The notes beneath the pieces were generated by a model that saw nothing but the letters and a program-made list of their open reading frames with translations, searched no databases and was not told the origin of the DNA. Of a stretch of 64,000 bases of DNA, positions 23,100-35,049 are shown in pieces. Both the position numbers and the translations under genes were made by a program. Source of the DNA: Calamus simplicifolius (taxonomy: Eukaryota; Streptophyta; Magnoliopsida; Arecales; Arecaceae); assembly GCA_900491605.1 (NCBI GenBank), contig UESW01004380.1, positions 340,332-404,331 on the forward strand, in the 5' to 3' direction. Each line of letters begins with the position of its first letter. Within the stretch, counting starts at the first letter, position 1.

Positions 23100-24600
23100 A
23101 TGTTTGAAAAGGCTGGTTGCATGCTTTCACCCCACTTTTCCAAAGATGACACATGGGACATTTAAGAGAGCAGCATGAGAGCCAAGTGGTGTATGGTGAG
23201 AGGAAATCCAGCTTTGATGGTGAGAAAGGTGGTTTTGTGATGGAAACCGTGTGGTTTCCCCCAAAACCTTGTGGCATTGCTTCTAGGACTGGGCGGCCAT
23301 AGAGACAGGAGACAGATGCATGGACCCTGCACCTTGCTAACTGACAAGAAGCTAGGCTCTTCATTCTACCATGTCTTTAGCTTCTTCCAAAGTCACTAGA
23401 CCTTATTTGACTATGGTAAAGTCAAGGACGCAGTCCACCGCAAGGGAATATAGAGAAGAGTACAGTAACAGCTTCTACCCATTCTAGCAGAAGGTTCACC
23501 ATCCAATCATTTATTTTTCTTGAAAATATACTATCCTCCTCCTAACATCTCCCTAAATGCAGGATCTCTGCTTCTTTCTCACTCTCCACTCTCTACTCTC
23601 CACATGGGTGGTTTCCCTTGCGGTCAGTCTTGCTCCCGAGAAAACAGTGAACTTCTTTATTTAAGTATTTTAGCTCCACTGGACCAAATTAATTAAAATA
23701 GTCGTTTAGCTCAGTGAGCATACGGAGGAGCTGAAAGGTTTTCCTTTGCCTGTAGAATGGGAGCTGGCTTGCATGTCAGAATAAATAAACAACGCCCATG
23801 TGTGATGATTACTCCTCTCTCCGTAACAATGTCTTTCCAACTGCTCTGTTGCAAGCTATCAGTATCTTTTAGTTGATTTTCTCGCTTCAGCTAGATTGTC
23901 TTGTCTAAGGCGATCGATGAGGGAAAAGGACCAGCAGTCCTTTTTGACGTATAACAACCATAAGACGGATGTAAACAGCATGTAATAAAGAACGCAATTA
24001 TTCATTGGGGATATAAATTATTGAAAATTTAAAAATTCAACCCGAATAAAGGTCGGACCAATGGAATTTCAATGACATATTTGCAATCCGTTTTACTCTA
24101 CGGTTCTTCTCGTTCACTTGAAATCATCTAGTGATATCCCGTATCTCAAATCATAATTATATAGCAGAAATATGTTTTAAGCCTTAAGGTTTTAGTATTA
24201 TGTTGTTCCGCAATAGAATAATAGAGGAATTCTATGCTGTTCTAATTAAAAGGAAGCACGCAAGAATCACAAGATAACATTATTTTCTCTACGTGGTTCT
24301 GCAGTTTAGATCATAGAAGTGATTTGAAGAGATTTCATCAATCACTTTTCTTTTTCTTTTTTCTTTTAATTTGAGAGAACAGTGAGGGAAGTAGACTCGC
24401 CCCCCACCCACCTTTGGTCTTGAAGAAGACTTCTTAAGAAAAAAATTTGAATTTCTTTTATGCTACACATGCCATATAAATGCCATGATCAACTGAACCC
24501 AGCTTTTTCTGTATTTGATCTGCATGCATTCTCTTCCTTCTCCACTCTATCCAAAAATCAATAATTTCAAAAAGCAGTCTAACTCAATGCTAAACCATCA
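23100..24600. other. Expansin upstream region and intergenic DNA
   Basis: Proximal promoter sequence and unassigned DNA up to the LINE relic. No ORF with recognisable motifs. I could not define individual regulatory sites beyond the TATA box. Confidence 0.5.
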
Positions 24601-26960
24601 GCAAAGGCCTTCGAGATCAACTACGATAATGAATATATGGTAAACAAATGATTTACTGGCTTGTGATTGACCCTACATGGTACACACCAATTGTTGATCC
24701 TACATCCTTTTTTTGGCTAAGAAATCACTAGATGTGGTTTGTTAAGATAAGCTAATCAAAGAAAAACTTTGACTTTAGGAGCACGAGATTTTCATACTAC
24801 ATGAAGAAATGGGTGGATAACTTCGCAATAGTTGATGAATTTATAGAAGTCAACACCATAGTTGCTATTATTGCAAGGCTTTTAGATTGGAACGTTTAAG
24901 GATGGCAATCGGCAAGTAGAGAAATTAATGCAAACTTTGAAGCCGATCCAACTGCAAGGATTCTAACAATAAAAGTAGATCATGTAGACCAAATTTTTAC
25001 TTCTATGCTCTATAGCTCCAAAGCTAGGCAACTGTTTCGTAATAGCATAGCCATAAAGGCCCTCAAGAAGGCAGGCAAGAGAAATAGGAACTATCCATTT
25101 AACCTACCAAAATACGATATTCTCCCCATTATCAAGTCTAAAGGTTATATAGTTTTAGAAGGTGTATAGGTTTCTATAGATATCCTTTCACATTACTAAT
25201 GTCTTTCATACTTTTTGCCTCTTGTGCATAGTATAACAATTTCTCAAATAATAGGCTTTAAAGATAAATATTAGCCAAAGAGAACATTCTCTTTGATATA
25301 TTTGTTTACATATTTCTATGTCTAATTGGCCAACAATGCCAAATTCATGCTCTTAAGGTTTTATATGTTCAGCCATCTTCTCTCTTATCTTTACAAAAAA
25401 ACTTCCCAATTGATTAAATAGTAAAATTCACTAATTGACTATTTTTCTTTTCAGAAGAAAACTCTCCTTAACTTATCAATTATGTAACTTACTCAAATTG
25501 AGAGTTTAAGCACAGACATAAAGATAAGAATATTATAAGAATCAAATTAATAAGGTATAATCCACCTCCTATAAAGAGTACCTTCTCTTCCAAGGTAAGT
25601 CTTCTTTCAATATTCTTTATAAGCGATATCCAACATTATTTAAAAATCTTTTAATCATAGAGAGGTAAACGAAGGTACGCCAATGAAAGACTTCTTCTCT
25701 TGCAATTAAGCAAAGTAACAAAGGACGAGCTACCTCCACATCCATATTTAGATAAACCATTGAGCTTTTATAAAAGTTATCCTTAAAATCTAACACATTT
25801 TCAAAAGCAAGTAAAAGATCCTTGATAATTATGATACTTTCTTTCTTTACTACACAAAATAAAAGAGAACCATTAGCAAAGTGCAAACTCATAATATCAC
25901 AAAGCAATGAGAATCTTTAATGCCTTGAATAAGTCAAACAGAACTAACTTGCTTCAATAACTTAGTGAGCATGTTAACTATTAAGATAAAGAGAGCCAAT
26001 GAGAGTGAATCTTATTGATAAACCTTTATTTGCACTCAATCCATTTACTTGAACAGTCATTGACCACCATACCAAATGTTGCCAAGGAGAGCAAGAGGAA
26101 AATTTATTCATCCATCAAGAAAAGAATCCACGAGTGATTAATACTTTGTAACCATAAAGACTTAAAGTTACTTATCACAAGCTTTTCAAAGTTAAGCTCG
26201 TCAAAAACCTCAAGAGTACTAGATCGTCTGCAACAAGCCAAAATCTCTTACATATTAATGAAGTTCTTCATTATTGATCTTCCTTTATTGAACGCAAATT
26301 AGGCTTCCTCCACAAGAAGAGGTGGGAATCTCACAAGCTTGAAAACTAAAATATTAAAAATAATCTTGAAGGCTAAAATCTTGGAAATAATATTGATATT
26401 GTATATGTTGTTAAGGAGGTTGATGGAATGAAGATGCACACAAATAGTAAGCTTTCCTTTTCAGAGATCAAAACTACATTAGCAAAATTTAGCCTCTGCA
26501 GAGCACCTCTATAAAAGTCCTGCAGAAGAACTATGATGTCATCTTTAATCAAATTTCAATCCTATTTTAAGGCTTTGGAAGCTTAGAGAGAATACTATAT
26601 CTTTGGCTTCATTCAAAGAAAATAAATCGATCAAGGGACTCAAGTCAATTGCAAGAAGACCATAGAGGTGATTCCCATAAACATGGTTGTAGGGGAAGAG
26701 AAGATGCCAATGAGATCCTTAAAGAAGTCATGTAGCTTAGATACAATTTCTTTCTATGAGTTAAGTTCCCCTCCATTATCATCTGCTAAGGATGCAATGG
26801 TTACTCTTCTTTTCCTCAGAAGTAACCTTGTGGAAGAATGTCATGTCTAGATCTCCTTCCTTAAAGCTAAGATACCTTTGACCATTATTGCCAATAGATA
26901 TCAATCAAGGATTTCTATAGAATTTTCTAAGTAGCCAACTTTACCGGGAATAAGAACACA
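24600..26960 (-). mobile_element. Decayed LINE (non-LTR retrotransposon) ORF2 relic
   Basis: Translating the minus strand across stops and shifts gives, in the correct LINE order, a pre-RT block ('LNEAKDIVFSL', about 26600), RT 'NIISKILAFKIIFNIL' and 'AFNKGRSIM' (about 26400-26250), 'QDSLSLALFILIVNMLTKLL' (about 25970-25920), the active-site block as 'LHFANGSLLFC' (about 25890-25860) and a zf-RVT-like 'NNWCVPCRVNHKPVNHLF' (about 24710-24650). The family active site is F-A-D-D; here it reads F-A-N-G. Many stops show it is an old dead copy. Ends, poly(A) tail and target duplication were not found. The 25617-25907 frame is a fragment of this RT. Confidence 0.75.
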
Positions 26961-27086
26961 GATGCCAACTTTACCGGGATAAGAATACATATTCCTCTTT
27001 TCTATCAAGCAAGTCGATGTCATGTAGTAGGCTTTCATCCTTATAGCAAACCAACTTCTAAATGCTACTCTTAGGTCCCATTTGGT

Positions 27087-27473
27087 TAAGCTTTAGGACA
27101 TCCAAAAGTGCCTTTAAGTAATTTTATGGTACGTGGTAAAATTTTTCAAAATTCTTTCTAGCTCCAAAAATTGTTAAAAGCTCTATTGAAAACTTCAATT
27201 TGAAACTTTTTTCAAAAGCTCTATCTATCAAGTCAGAAAGCTATTTTCATTAAATTTAAGGTCATAAATTCAAACCAATATGATTGTAATAATATAACAT
27301 AATATACTATAATACCATATTAAAATGTAATTATTATAATTATATAAAATATTATTATAATTATAATGTATTATATAGTATAAAATGTAATGATATAATA
27401 ATATTAGCTATTATAATACTAAATATTATAATATGATATTATTGTATTATAATATTTAGTAAAGAATAATATA
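27087..27473. other. AT-rich sequence flanking Tat element 2, possibly a disrupted MITE
   Basis: 'ggtcccatttggttaagctt' (27087 onward) resembles one end of hAT-like MITEs. The reverse complement of 41690-41738 shows a weakly similar end ('gggcc...ttggtggtaaagc'). If these pair, Tat element 2 inserted into a MITE. The similarity is weak and the intervening sequence is simple AT-rich. Confidence 0.25.
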
Positions 27474-28514
27474 TGTTGCCATGAAAATCTGCTCTCCAAC
27501 TCGGGCATGGCCCACCTCCGGATCTGGGCATCAATCTTTCGCTCGAACGAACCTGTAAAATAGTCCTCTCACAGGGAATGTTGGGGGTAGCCCCTGCGGA
27601 AGACGTTCGATGCCCAAGTCAGTAAAATTCACAGCAAGCAGATACAAGGAGAAGGCTCTTGCAAAAAGTCCCTCAAGAATGGCCTCTCGAGAGCTCTGAA
27701 TGTTGCTTGAGCTTCAATGAATTTTTTAGTGAGAGAGTAAGCACACCTAAAAAAGTTTTTGAAAAAGTTTATAGACTGTCTAATATTGGTGGGTTGCTCA
27801 CCTGATTCCTCAAACGTGTCTTGGGAGGCGGGAAATCAAAATCGTTTGACTTTGATTCGAATCAGGTTTGTTACGAGTCAGTGAGATTCGAATCCTGTTT
27901 GTTAGAGGATCAACGACTAGGAAAGCTAGTGGGTACTTTGAGATTCAACTATTTATAGACCTTAGGCTATATTGAATTATTGGCTTTATTTCCCTCTTAG
28001 GACAGTTGGGGACCTACATGGCTGGAATCTTGCTAGATAATCATGGATTTAAACTTTCGTTAATTTTTCACATTTGCTCTTTGAGGAAATCACTTAAGAA
28101 TTAGGTGATCGAAGTCGTTCATTGAAGGATTCATCATGACGATAGGTAGTAAGCGCACTTGGGCTAGATGTGGAGGTAGCTCAGTTCCGCAAAGGTTCAG
28201 GGATACCTCGGTTCTATCGAGATAAATACGACTCGGTTTGGCCAAAGCATTGGAATAGCTCGATCTGGCCTAAGCATAGGAATAGCTCGGTCTTGCCGAG
28301 GTATAAGAATAGCTCGTCCTATCAAGGTATGAGGGTACCTTGGTCTTGTCGAGGTATAAAAATAGTTTGGAATCGTTGAAGCTTGAACCTGCCGAGGTAT
28401 GATAATTTTATCTTTTTCTGCACATGATATCTGGTGGGCAAAAATCGAAAAACAATCCTAACCTTTTCTATCACATGCACAAATATTAATGCGATGATGA
28501 TTTATCCCGTATCA
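27474..28514 (-). repeat. 3' LTR of Tat element 2 (1041 bp)
   Basis: Begins TGTTGCC at 27474 and ends TATCA at 28514 on the plus strand. Pairs with 40448-41474. The minus-strand TATA box is the complement of 27950-27957. Degenerate 'agctcggtctggcc' units occupy 28180-28400. The PPT lies just right of it on the minus strand. Confidence 0.88.
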
Positions 28515-28932
28515 TATACCCTTCACTCTCTAGTCTGAAGCATAGGTTCGGGCATAGGGAGTAGAGTTTCAGGTGACTTTATTTGGATGGAAGGATTCGA
28601 ATTCGAAGAGATGCGCAATAACGGTCTCATGAATGCCACGTCGTCGCTTCACTATTTTCCTCGATGGGTGAAATGGAACCCCTTATTTCTCGTAAATGAT
28701 GATTGGGAAGGCAATACGCGGCAAATCCCTGCGCTTATGGCATCCGCGCTGGCAGCCAGCTGGGCGCTTGGGGATCCTCCCCGATAATATCCTACCTTTA
28801 AGCCAGGGCAGTTTAAAAAGGGGTCGGGCGGCGTTATCTCTTGCCACACTATTTCTTTGTTTCTTCTTCAAAGATTCATCTATCAAAACTCCTGTGATCC
28901 CATTTGAAGCTTGTCCCTCCTAACTCGAAAAT

Positions 28933-31884
28933 ATGAAAGGCCCAAGCGATATGGTCTCCATGATAACCTCAGAAAATTTGGATAGAGTCCATTGAAGGTA
29001 TAGGATTCCTCAGGACATTACTCTACGATCACCGGAACCTGCACAGAGGGTCTCAGATCAGTTGGAGTCTGGGGTCTCTTTTACGAAGAGAGTTTAGGGT
29101 GGGTCTTTGGTTTTCCCTTCATCCATTGATGAAGGAGATAATGAGATTTTACAATATATGCCCAACGATGGTGGCTCCGAACAGTTGGCACAACATCATC
29201 GGATTCATATCGATGTGCAGCCATGTCGGGGTGATAGTGGCGCTTCCTATGTTCAAGATTTGTTACAACTTGGTCTTCGGAAAGAGCTCTGAGTGGCCCT
29301 ATATTGGACCTCGAAAGTCATTCAAGATGATATCGGAGACCCCATCCTCCATAAAGGAATAAAAATCTTGATTTTTCATTATCGAAGGAAACATTGGTTC
29401 AGATTTTTCCTAAGTATGGACGAGCTATGTTAAGGATTTGGGTGCACACCTAGAGTTGTCAAAGCGAGAAAGGGGGGATTTGATCATCCTTCGTAATGGT
29501 CAAGTATTCTTAGCTAGCATTCTCTTGGCGAAAGATGCCCTTTTTACTATTGGGTTTAGTCCTGTTGATCTCCAAAGAAGCTCTTGCCCCCTTTCTATGC
29601 TAAATATATCTTAGCGATTTCACTATAGATTAAATTACCGTCTATTATATATGTAGCTAGGTCAAAGTTCATGACCCAGATGAAGGGGGAGCTGGGCAAG
29701 CGCTAGAGAAAAATCAATTCTAGAAAGAGGCACAAGTCCGAGAAAAAACTCTGTCTTTCTGAACCGCGTTCAAAGGAGGTGAAGCAAACCAAGACTGGCC
29801 GACAATCCTCTACGCCGAAAAAAAGGAGACGGGAGAGTCGAGAGCGAGAGAGAAGTCTCCCCCATCAAAGGGGGAACCAGTAGTGAAGGAGGGGCAGGTG
29901 GTTGAAGAAAACTTAGAAGAAACCATCAAGGCTTTCCACCCACAAGTAATGGTGATACTGTATGACTCTGATGGGACGTCACTGACTGATTCTATAGCCC
30001 CTCTGCTCGAAGGCAAAGAGTTTCATCCTAAGGGGGTTAGCAGCCCAAAAGTGTCCTCTATTCATGAAGAAGAACCCTTAGCCCCGACCGAGAGGGTGAG
30101 GGAAGTTGATATAGACGTCGAGGCACAGGAAGGGAATTATACCAGGGGGCTCCTTTCTGAAGAACCAAGGGAGGTTGAAGGAGAAACCAAGGTGCCAGAG
30201 GCTAGAGGAAATGGAGCAGATGTCCGTAGATCAAGGGGAGTCCTCCAAAGAGAAGGAAGTTCAGAGCGAGGTTCCTCCAGTAGAGGCATCGGGAGGAAAG
30301 GGCAAGCAGGCTGAAATTTCTTGGGCCGAAGTCTCCCATGCCGAAGCTCTGATTAAAGAGGCGAGGCGAATTGGGGTTCCTAGGACTGAGAACCCACAAA
30401 TTAATCCCCTGGCTGTGAATTCACTTATGCCCAATCCAGATGTTAAGGAGATGTTGGCTACTCTGATGCGATCTGTATTATATGAGAGGGATGGTTCCTC
30501 GGCCGAAGAGGACCTTGTCATCATAGCATTCGAGTGGGCTGGCATTCCAAGGGATATTGAGCTTCTTTCTAAAATTGATAATCACTCTCTTACTAAGATA
30601 GCATTAGCATACACCTTTCAGGTAAGTAGGACTATCAAGGCATTTCATTTTTATAGAGTAATTTAGTCAAAACTTATTACTGAAGGTTCATTTGCAAAGT
30701 GCTATCATAACGAGGTTGTTGTGCTGTCGCTTGAACTTGGTTGCGGGAGCCTATGCCGAAGCCAGAAAGGAGATCGCTGCTCTTTGGGAAAGGACAAAAT
30801 CGGTCGATGGGATATCCAAGGCCTTGCTGCTAACCCAGGAGAAGCTGGCGGATTCAAAAAAGGTGAAACAGATCTTTACAGCAAAATTTCAATCCAAAAT
30901 CGATGAGCTTAAGGAGCTCACAAATTGGTTGATAAGGCTCGGTCAGAATTACTGTAATGCATGTCCGAGCATGCTCAAGAGATAGAGGCTTTGAAAAGAT
31001 GATTCAACGAGAGGTGGAACAACCTGAATAGGAGTTTTACCGAGGAAAGGAACACTTTGAATAGAAGGCTTGCTGAAGAGGTTGATAGATCCAAGTGGCA
31101 CCGAGACCGGATTGCCAAACTTACAGACGATCTATCCCAGTCTTAGCGAGAGGTCGAGGAGAGATAGTTGAGGATCGATGATATCAAGGGAAGGATGTAT
31201 CAATACAGGGAGGATAAATTAAAGGCTCATGATAAGATTCAGGAACTGAATACAAAAATGGCTCGACGGGAAGAGAAAGTATGGCATTTCCCTACTTCTT
31301 TTCATATTTTTTCCCTTTAATTGCCATTAATCTGATTGACTTTGTATCTTTAGGTGAGCAGGATGGTGTCAGAAGCCCATAACCAATTAAGGGCTTTGAG
31401 AGTGAAGTTGGTCTCAAGTCGTCAAAGGTGTTCCGAACTCAAGGGTCAAGTAGCTGAGGCCAACAGGCAGGCTGCTCTGGCGATAGAAGAGCACAAAAAC
31501 TCCGCTCAATTTTTGGATGAGCACAAGACAACCTGTGCCAATGCATTTCAGTTTGGAGAGGAGGAAATGCAAGCAAAGATTTCTCAGAAATATCCAAAGT
31601 TAGACCTCTCCTTTTTGAAAGTTGAATACTATGACGTTCATACACCGAGAACTAAGCTGTCTGCCGAAGCTGAGTATGAGGATATCCCGGATATTGACTT
31701 CAAAGCTGTTCTCGGCATAAGCCAAGTCATGGATCCAAAAATTGTTAGCCGAGGTAGAGAAAGTCCTCAGCGCATTGCCGAAGAACTTGAGGCTCCCTGT
31801 CTGGTCACATTCGAAGGGGGTAAACCAAGTCAGCCCTCTCTAAGTGCTACCAAAGCTGCCCCCGAGGCTGAACCCAAGTCTTGA
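28933..31884 (+). pseudogene. Antisense multi-exon ORF of Tat element 2
   Basis: This is the counterpart of 14718-11600. Its ATG at 28933 gives 'MKGPSDMVSMITSENLDRV', followed by the putative gypsy-type transposon domain across frames ('FSLHPLMKEIMRFYNICPTM', 'NSWHNIIGFISMC', 29099-29362). Next are charged regions (29883-30314, 30175-30620), then a donor gtaagt at about 30622 and an acceptor altered to 'tttgcaaag' at about 30700. The coiled coil follows ('CCRLNLVAGAYAEARKEI' and onward), then a donor after 'ARREEKV' (about 31278), an acceptor 'tatctttag' (about 31354) and the last exon to 31884. An AATAAA follows at 31960-31965. Stops and shifts show decay. Intron positions match element 1, so the gene model is shared. 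Function unknown. Confidence 0.65.
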
Positions 31885-32154
31885 AGACAACTTTTGTAAT
31901 CTTTCTTTTTCTTGTAACTGAGGAGGCTTAGCAGAGCCTTACTTTGCAATATCAATATGAATAAATCTTTGTTTTTTTGTATATTTTTCATTGTTTAGGT
32001 GTTGCATGTCAAAACAATCCTTTTTAGCTCATCTATGACTTGCCTAAACTCAGTTTATTGTCAGACCGAGTAAGTAAGGTAGTTCTACCAGGGTTTGAAG
32101 AATCTTTGATGACTTCATTGAGACAAAAGGGATTGCTCGGCCTTATCGAGACTA

Positions 32155-32580
32155 ATCTGAATGGATCCATAGGAGTGGAAGATAGCTCGGCTCTTGCTAA
32201 AGCAAAGAAGATAGCTCGGCTTTTGCCGAGACAAAGAAGATAGCTCGGCATTTGCCAAAGCAAAGGAAATAGCTCAGCTTTTGCCAAGACATAGAAGATA
32301 GCTCAGCTTTTTTCAAAGCAAAGGAGATAGCTCAGCTTTTGTCGAAGCAAAGAAGATAGCTCGGCTTTTGCTGAGACAAAGAAGATAGCTCGGCTTTTGT
32401 TAAAGCAAAGGAGATAGCTCAGCTTTTGCTGAGACAAAGAAGATAGCTTGGCTTTTGCTGAAACAAAGGATATAGCTTGGCTTTTGCTGAAGCAAAGGAG
32501 ATAGCTCGGCTTTTGCCGAGACAAAGAAGATAGCTCGGCTTTTGCCAAAGCAAAGGAGATAGCTCGGCTTTTGTCGAGCG
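32155..32580 (+). repeat. Tandem array, about 30-bp unit with ctcgg...ccgag pairing
   Basis: About a dozen units of 'gatagctcggcttttgccga' plus 'gacaaagaa' follow one another with little spacing. The unit carries a short inverted repeat. Frames across it on either strand are repeat by-products, not genes. Confidence 0.85.
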
Positions 32581-32939
32581 GTATTTTATTTTTCTCAAGG
32601 CATTTACTTTGTTGTTAATGCATTATCTTTTCCGATGCAGCTTTGCTTTTCGTATACGTTAAGTAACCGATCGCTATAGTGCTGCACATTTTTCGCAGAG
32701 GCTTCCCCAGACTCATTCGTACCAAAAATAGCTCCTTGCATTTAAGTCTAATCCAAGATCAAGAGAAGATCTCTTGCCTTTTTATTGTCACGCGGAAAGA
32801 GTTTTTTGGTATACCATGCGGAGCACCGAGTTCCAACGAGACATTGACACGTGGTCTTGATGAATTAACTATGACGCGATCGTCATGCCTTGAGTCCTGA
32901 AGCTCTCCCTCTGTCAATAACTTCCCTCCGTTCATCGTC

Positions 32940-33604
32940 TATAAAAAGGGAAGAGCAGAGAATGCTTGAGCGTATCCAGAAAGTTTTCATATTCTGAGAG
33001 CAGAAAGAGATTTGTGCGTCCTGTCCCATGTTGAAATTAAAAACCATAAGTCCGAATTTTTCTTTCGAGATTTGGTTTGGTCCTGATGTTTGGGATGATG
33101 AAGGAGTTGCCAAAAAGCAAGCTATCCTCAAGAGAGGAGTCATGGAGGTCATATGCAAAGCACAGAAGGAGGATAGAGGTCATATGGGAAGCGCACGCGG
33201 GTGCTTTCTACTTGGCCCTATTCATCCATTGTGGAGCCATAAAGGCCATATGGGGAATACGATTTTTATGGGCCTAGACTTCCACAGACCGTCCGTCAAC
33301 CATGGTAACCTTAATGGATGCCATTTTGGATCCCTTAGTTTATCCGATTGAAGGTCCATGGGATTGCTTTCAAGTGAAAAGAAGGCCAAAGGTAAGTTCC
33401 CTTGGGCTTCTTTCCATATCTTTGCCCTTCGTCCCAAGGGTCACAGCTCGACGAAGTTTCCATTTCAGATTTTGCTTTTTGGAGCTGAAGCCCCATCGAT
33501 GCAACGTAGGTCACCGAACTTGGTTTGTTCAAGCATTTTCTAGAATTTTCTGTGCTGTAACGCACTTGTAATCTGTGTATTTGTAATTTCTTGCAATGAA
33601 TAAA
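32940..33604 (+). promoter_or_regulatory. Second antisense transcription unit of Tat element 2 (TATA to poly(A) signal)
   Basis: TATAAAAAGGG at 32940-32950 is followed by a short ORF at 33028-33351 containing 'WDDEGVAKK' and 'LKRGVMEV'. A perfect AG/GTAAGT donor sits at about 33391, and AATAAA lies at 33599-33604. The arrangement parallels 9758-8984 in Tat element 1, with similar sequence around the ORF start. The protein is not recognised, and no acceptor was assigned to the donor. Confidence 0.45.
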
Positions 33605-34194
33605 ATGACTTTCAATTACTTGTCTTCTCCTATTGTTTTGTTCCTTTTCTACTAAGCGTTAGTTATCCCAACGTATCGATATCTTTGTATCATTCTGACA
33701 CATAAACCGTTCATATGCACGTTAGTTTTTCCAAATTGAACGAGGTGCAGGATGAAGGCTCGGGCTTGTCGAGACATGGGAATACCTAATAGGGTATCCC
33801 TTTGCTAAGGGGGAGACAAACACTTAGCTTTTCTGGGTTCTGAATGGCGATAGGTACCCAATTGAATGGAAAGCCTATAATGTCAGGAGCGCTTTAGGGA
33901 CTTGGCTCTTGCCAAGTATTTTGGCGATTTGGTTTAGGCTTGTTGATGTGTGCCAGATCATGTTGATCCTTCATGGATAGAGCGCATGACTCATCTTAGA
34001 TTATAGGAAGACCTGAGCAGCCTTGCTGGCTCTTGGTGGAAGTTTGATCATGCTAAAGGTCCTTGAGAATTTTGACTTAGTTTATTGAAACTGTAATGAA
34101 TGACTCGATCATGCCAAGGAATAAAGAGGGTTTTACCCCACTCCATTGAGGTATGAATATTATCGCTCAGCAAACACTCTATCAGAGAATTATA

Positions 34195-34870
34195 TCTGGG
34201 CCAGTCAGCTATGAAGCGGCTCGCTCAAACCTGTCGAGATACAGAAAGATCGCTCGGTCCTGCCGAGGTTCGGAGAAGTAGCTCAGCCATGCCGAGGTAT
34301 AGAGAAATATTATATTTTACTTTGCTTTGCCAAGGTATGTAGAAATCGCTCGGCCTTGAAAGGTTTGAAGAAATCACTTGGTCCTGCCGAGGCTTAGAGA
34401 AAGATTATATTTTACTTAGTGCTGCCAAGGTACATGGAACTCGCTCGGCCCTGCCAAGGTTTAGAGAAATCACTCGGTCCTACTAAGACTCAAGAAAGAT
34501 ATATTTTACTTAGCACTGCCAAGGTACGTAGAAATCGCTCGATCCTGCCAAGGTTTGAAGAAATCACTCGAGCCTACCGAGCTCAGAGAAAGATTATTTT
34601 TACTTGCGCTGCCAAGGTACATTGAAATCACTCGGCCCTACCAAGGTTTGGAGAAATCACTCGGTCTACCGAGGCTCGGAGAAAGATTATATTTTATTTA
34701 GCGCTGCCAAGGTAAGTAAAAATCGCTCGGCCCTGTCAAGGTTTGAAAAAATTAGTCGGTCCTACCGAGGCTCAAAGAAAGATTATATTTTACTTGGCAT
34801 GCTAAGGTACATAGAAATTGCTCGCCCTGCTGAGGTTTGGAGAAATGGCTTGGCAAGGATCCTATGGATT
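34195..34870 (+). repeat. Tandem array, about 90-bp higher-order unit of Tat element 2
   Basis: A composite unit ('agaaatcgctcggccctgcc' / 'aaggtttgaagaaatcactc' / 'cgaggctcagagaaagatta' / 'tattttacttagcgctgcca') repeats about six to seven times. It contains the same tcgg...ccga pairing as the other Tat arrays. Confidence 0.8.
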
Positions 34871-35049
34871 GGTGATTAAGCAAAACATATTCTTCATAAC
34901 AACTTTTTGGAGAAATAATCGAAGCATGAACATTACAATTTTAAAAATGAAGTCTCATAATTGTAAATAGGATGAGTTTAGTAGAAGCACACTTTACTGA
35001 TGGTATATCCAAAGATTATCTGAATTCCATGTTTGGAGATAGATTTTTC

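Noticed and set aside
32033..32548. Lys/Ala/Leu-Ser repeat proteins on the minus strand
   Set aside because: Produced by the 30-bp tandem array; no independent evidence for a gene.
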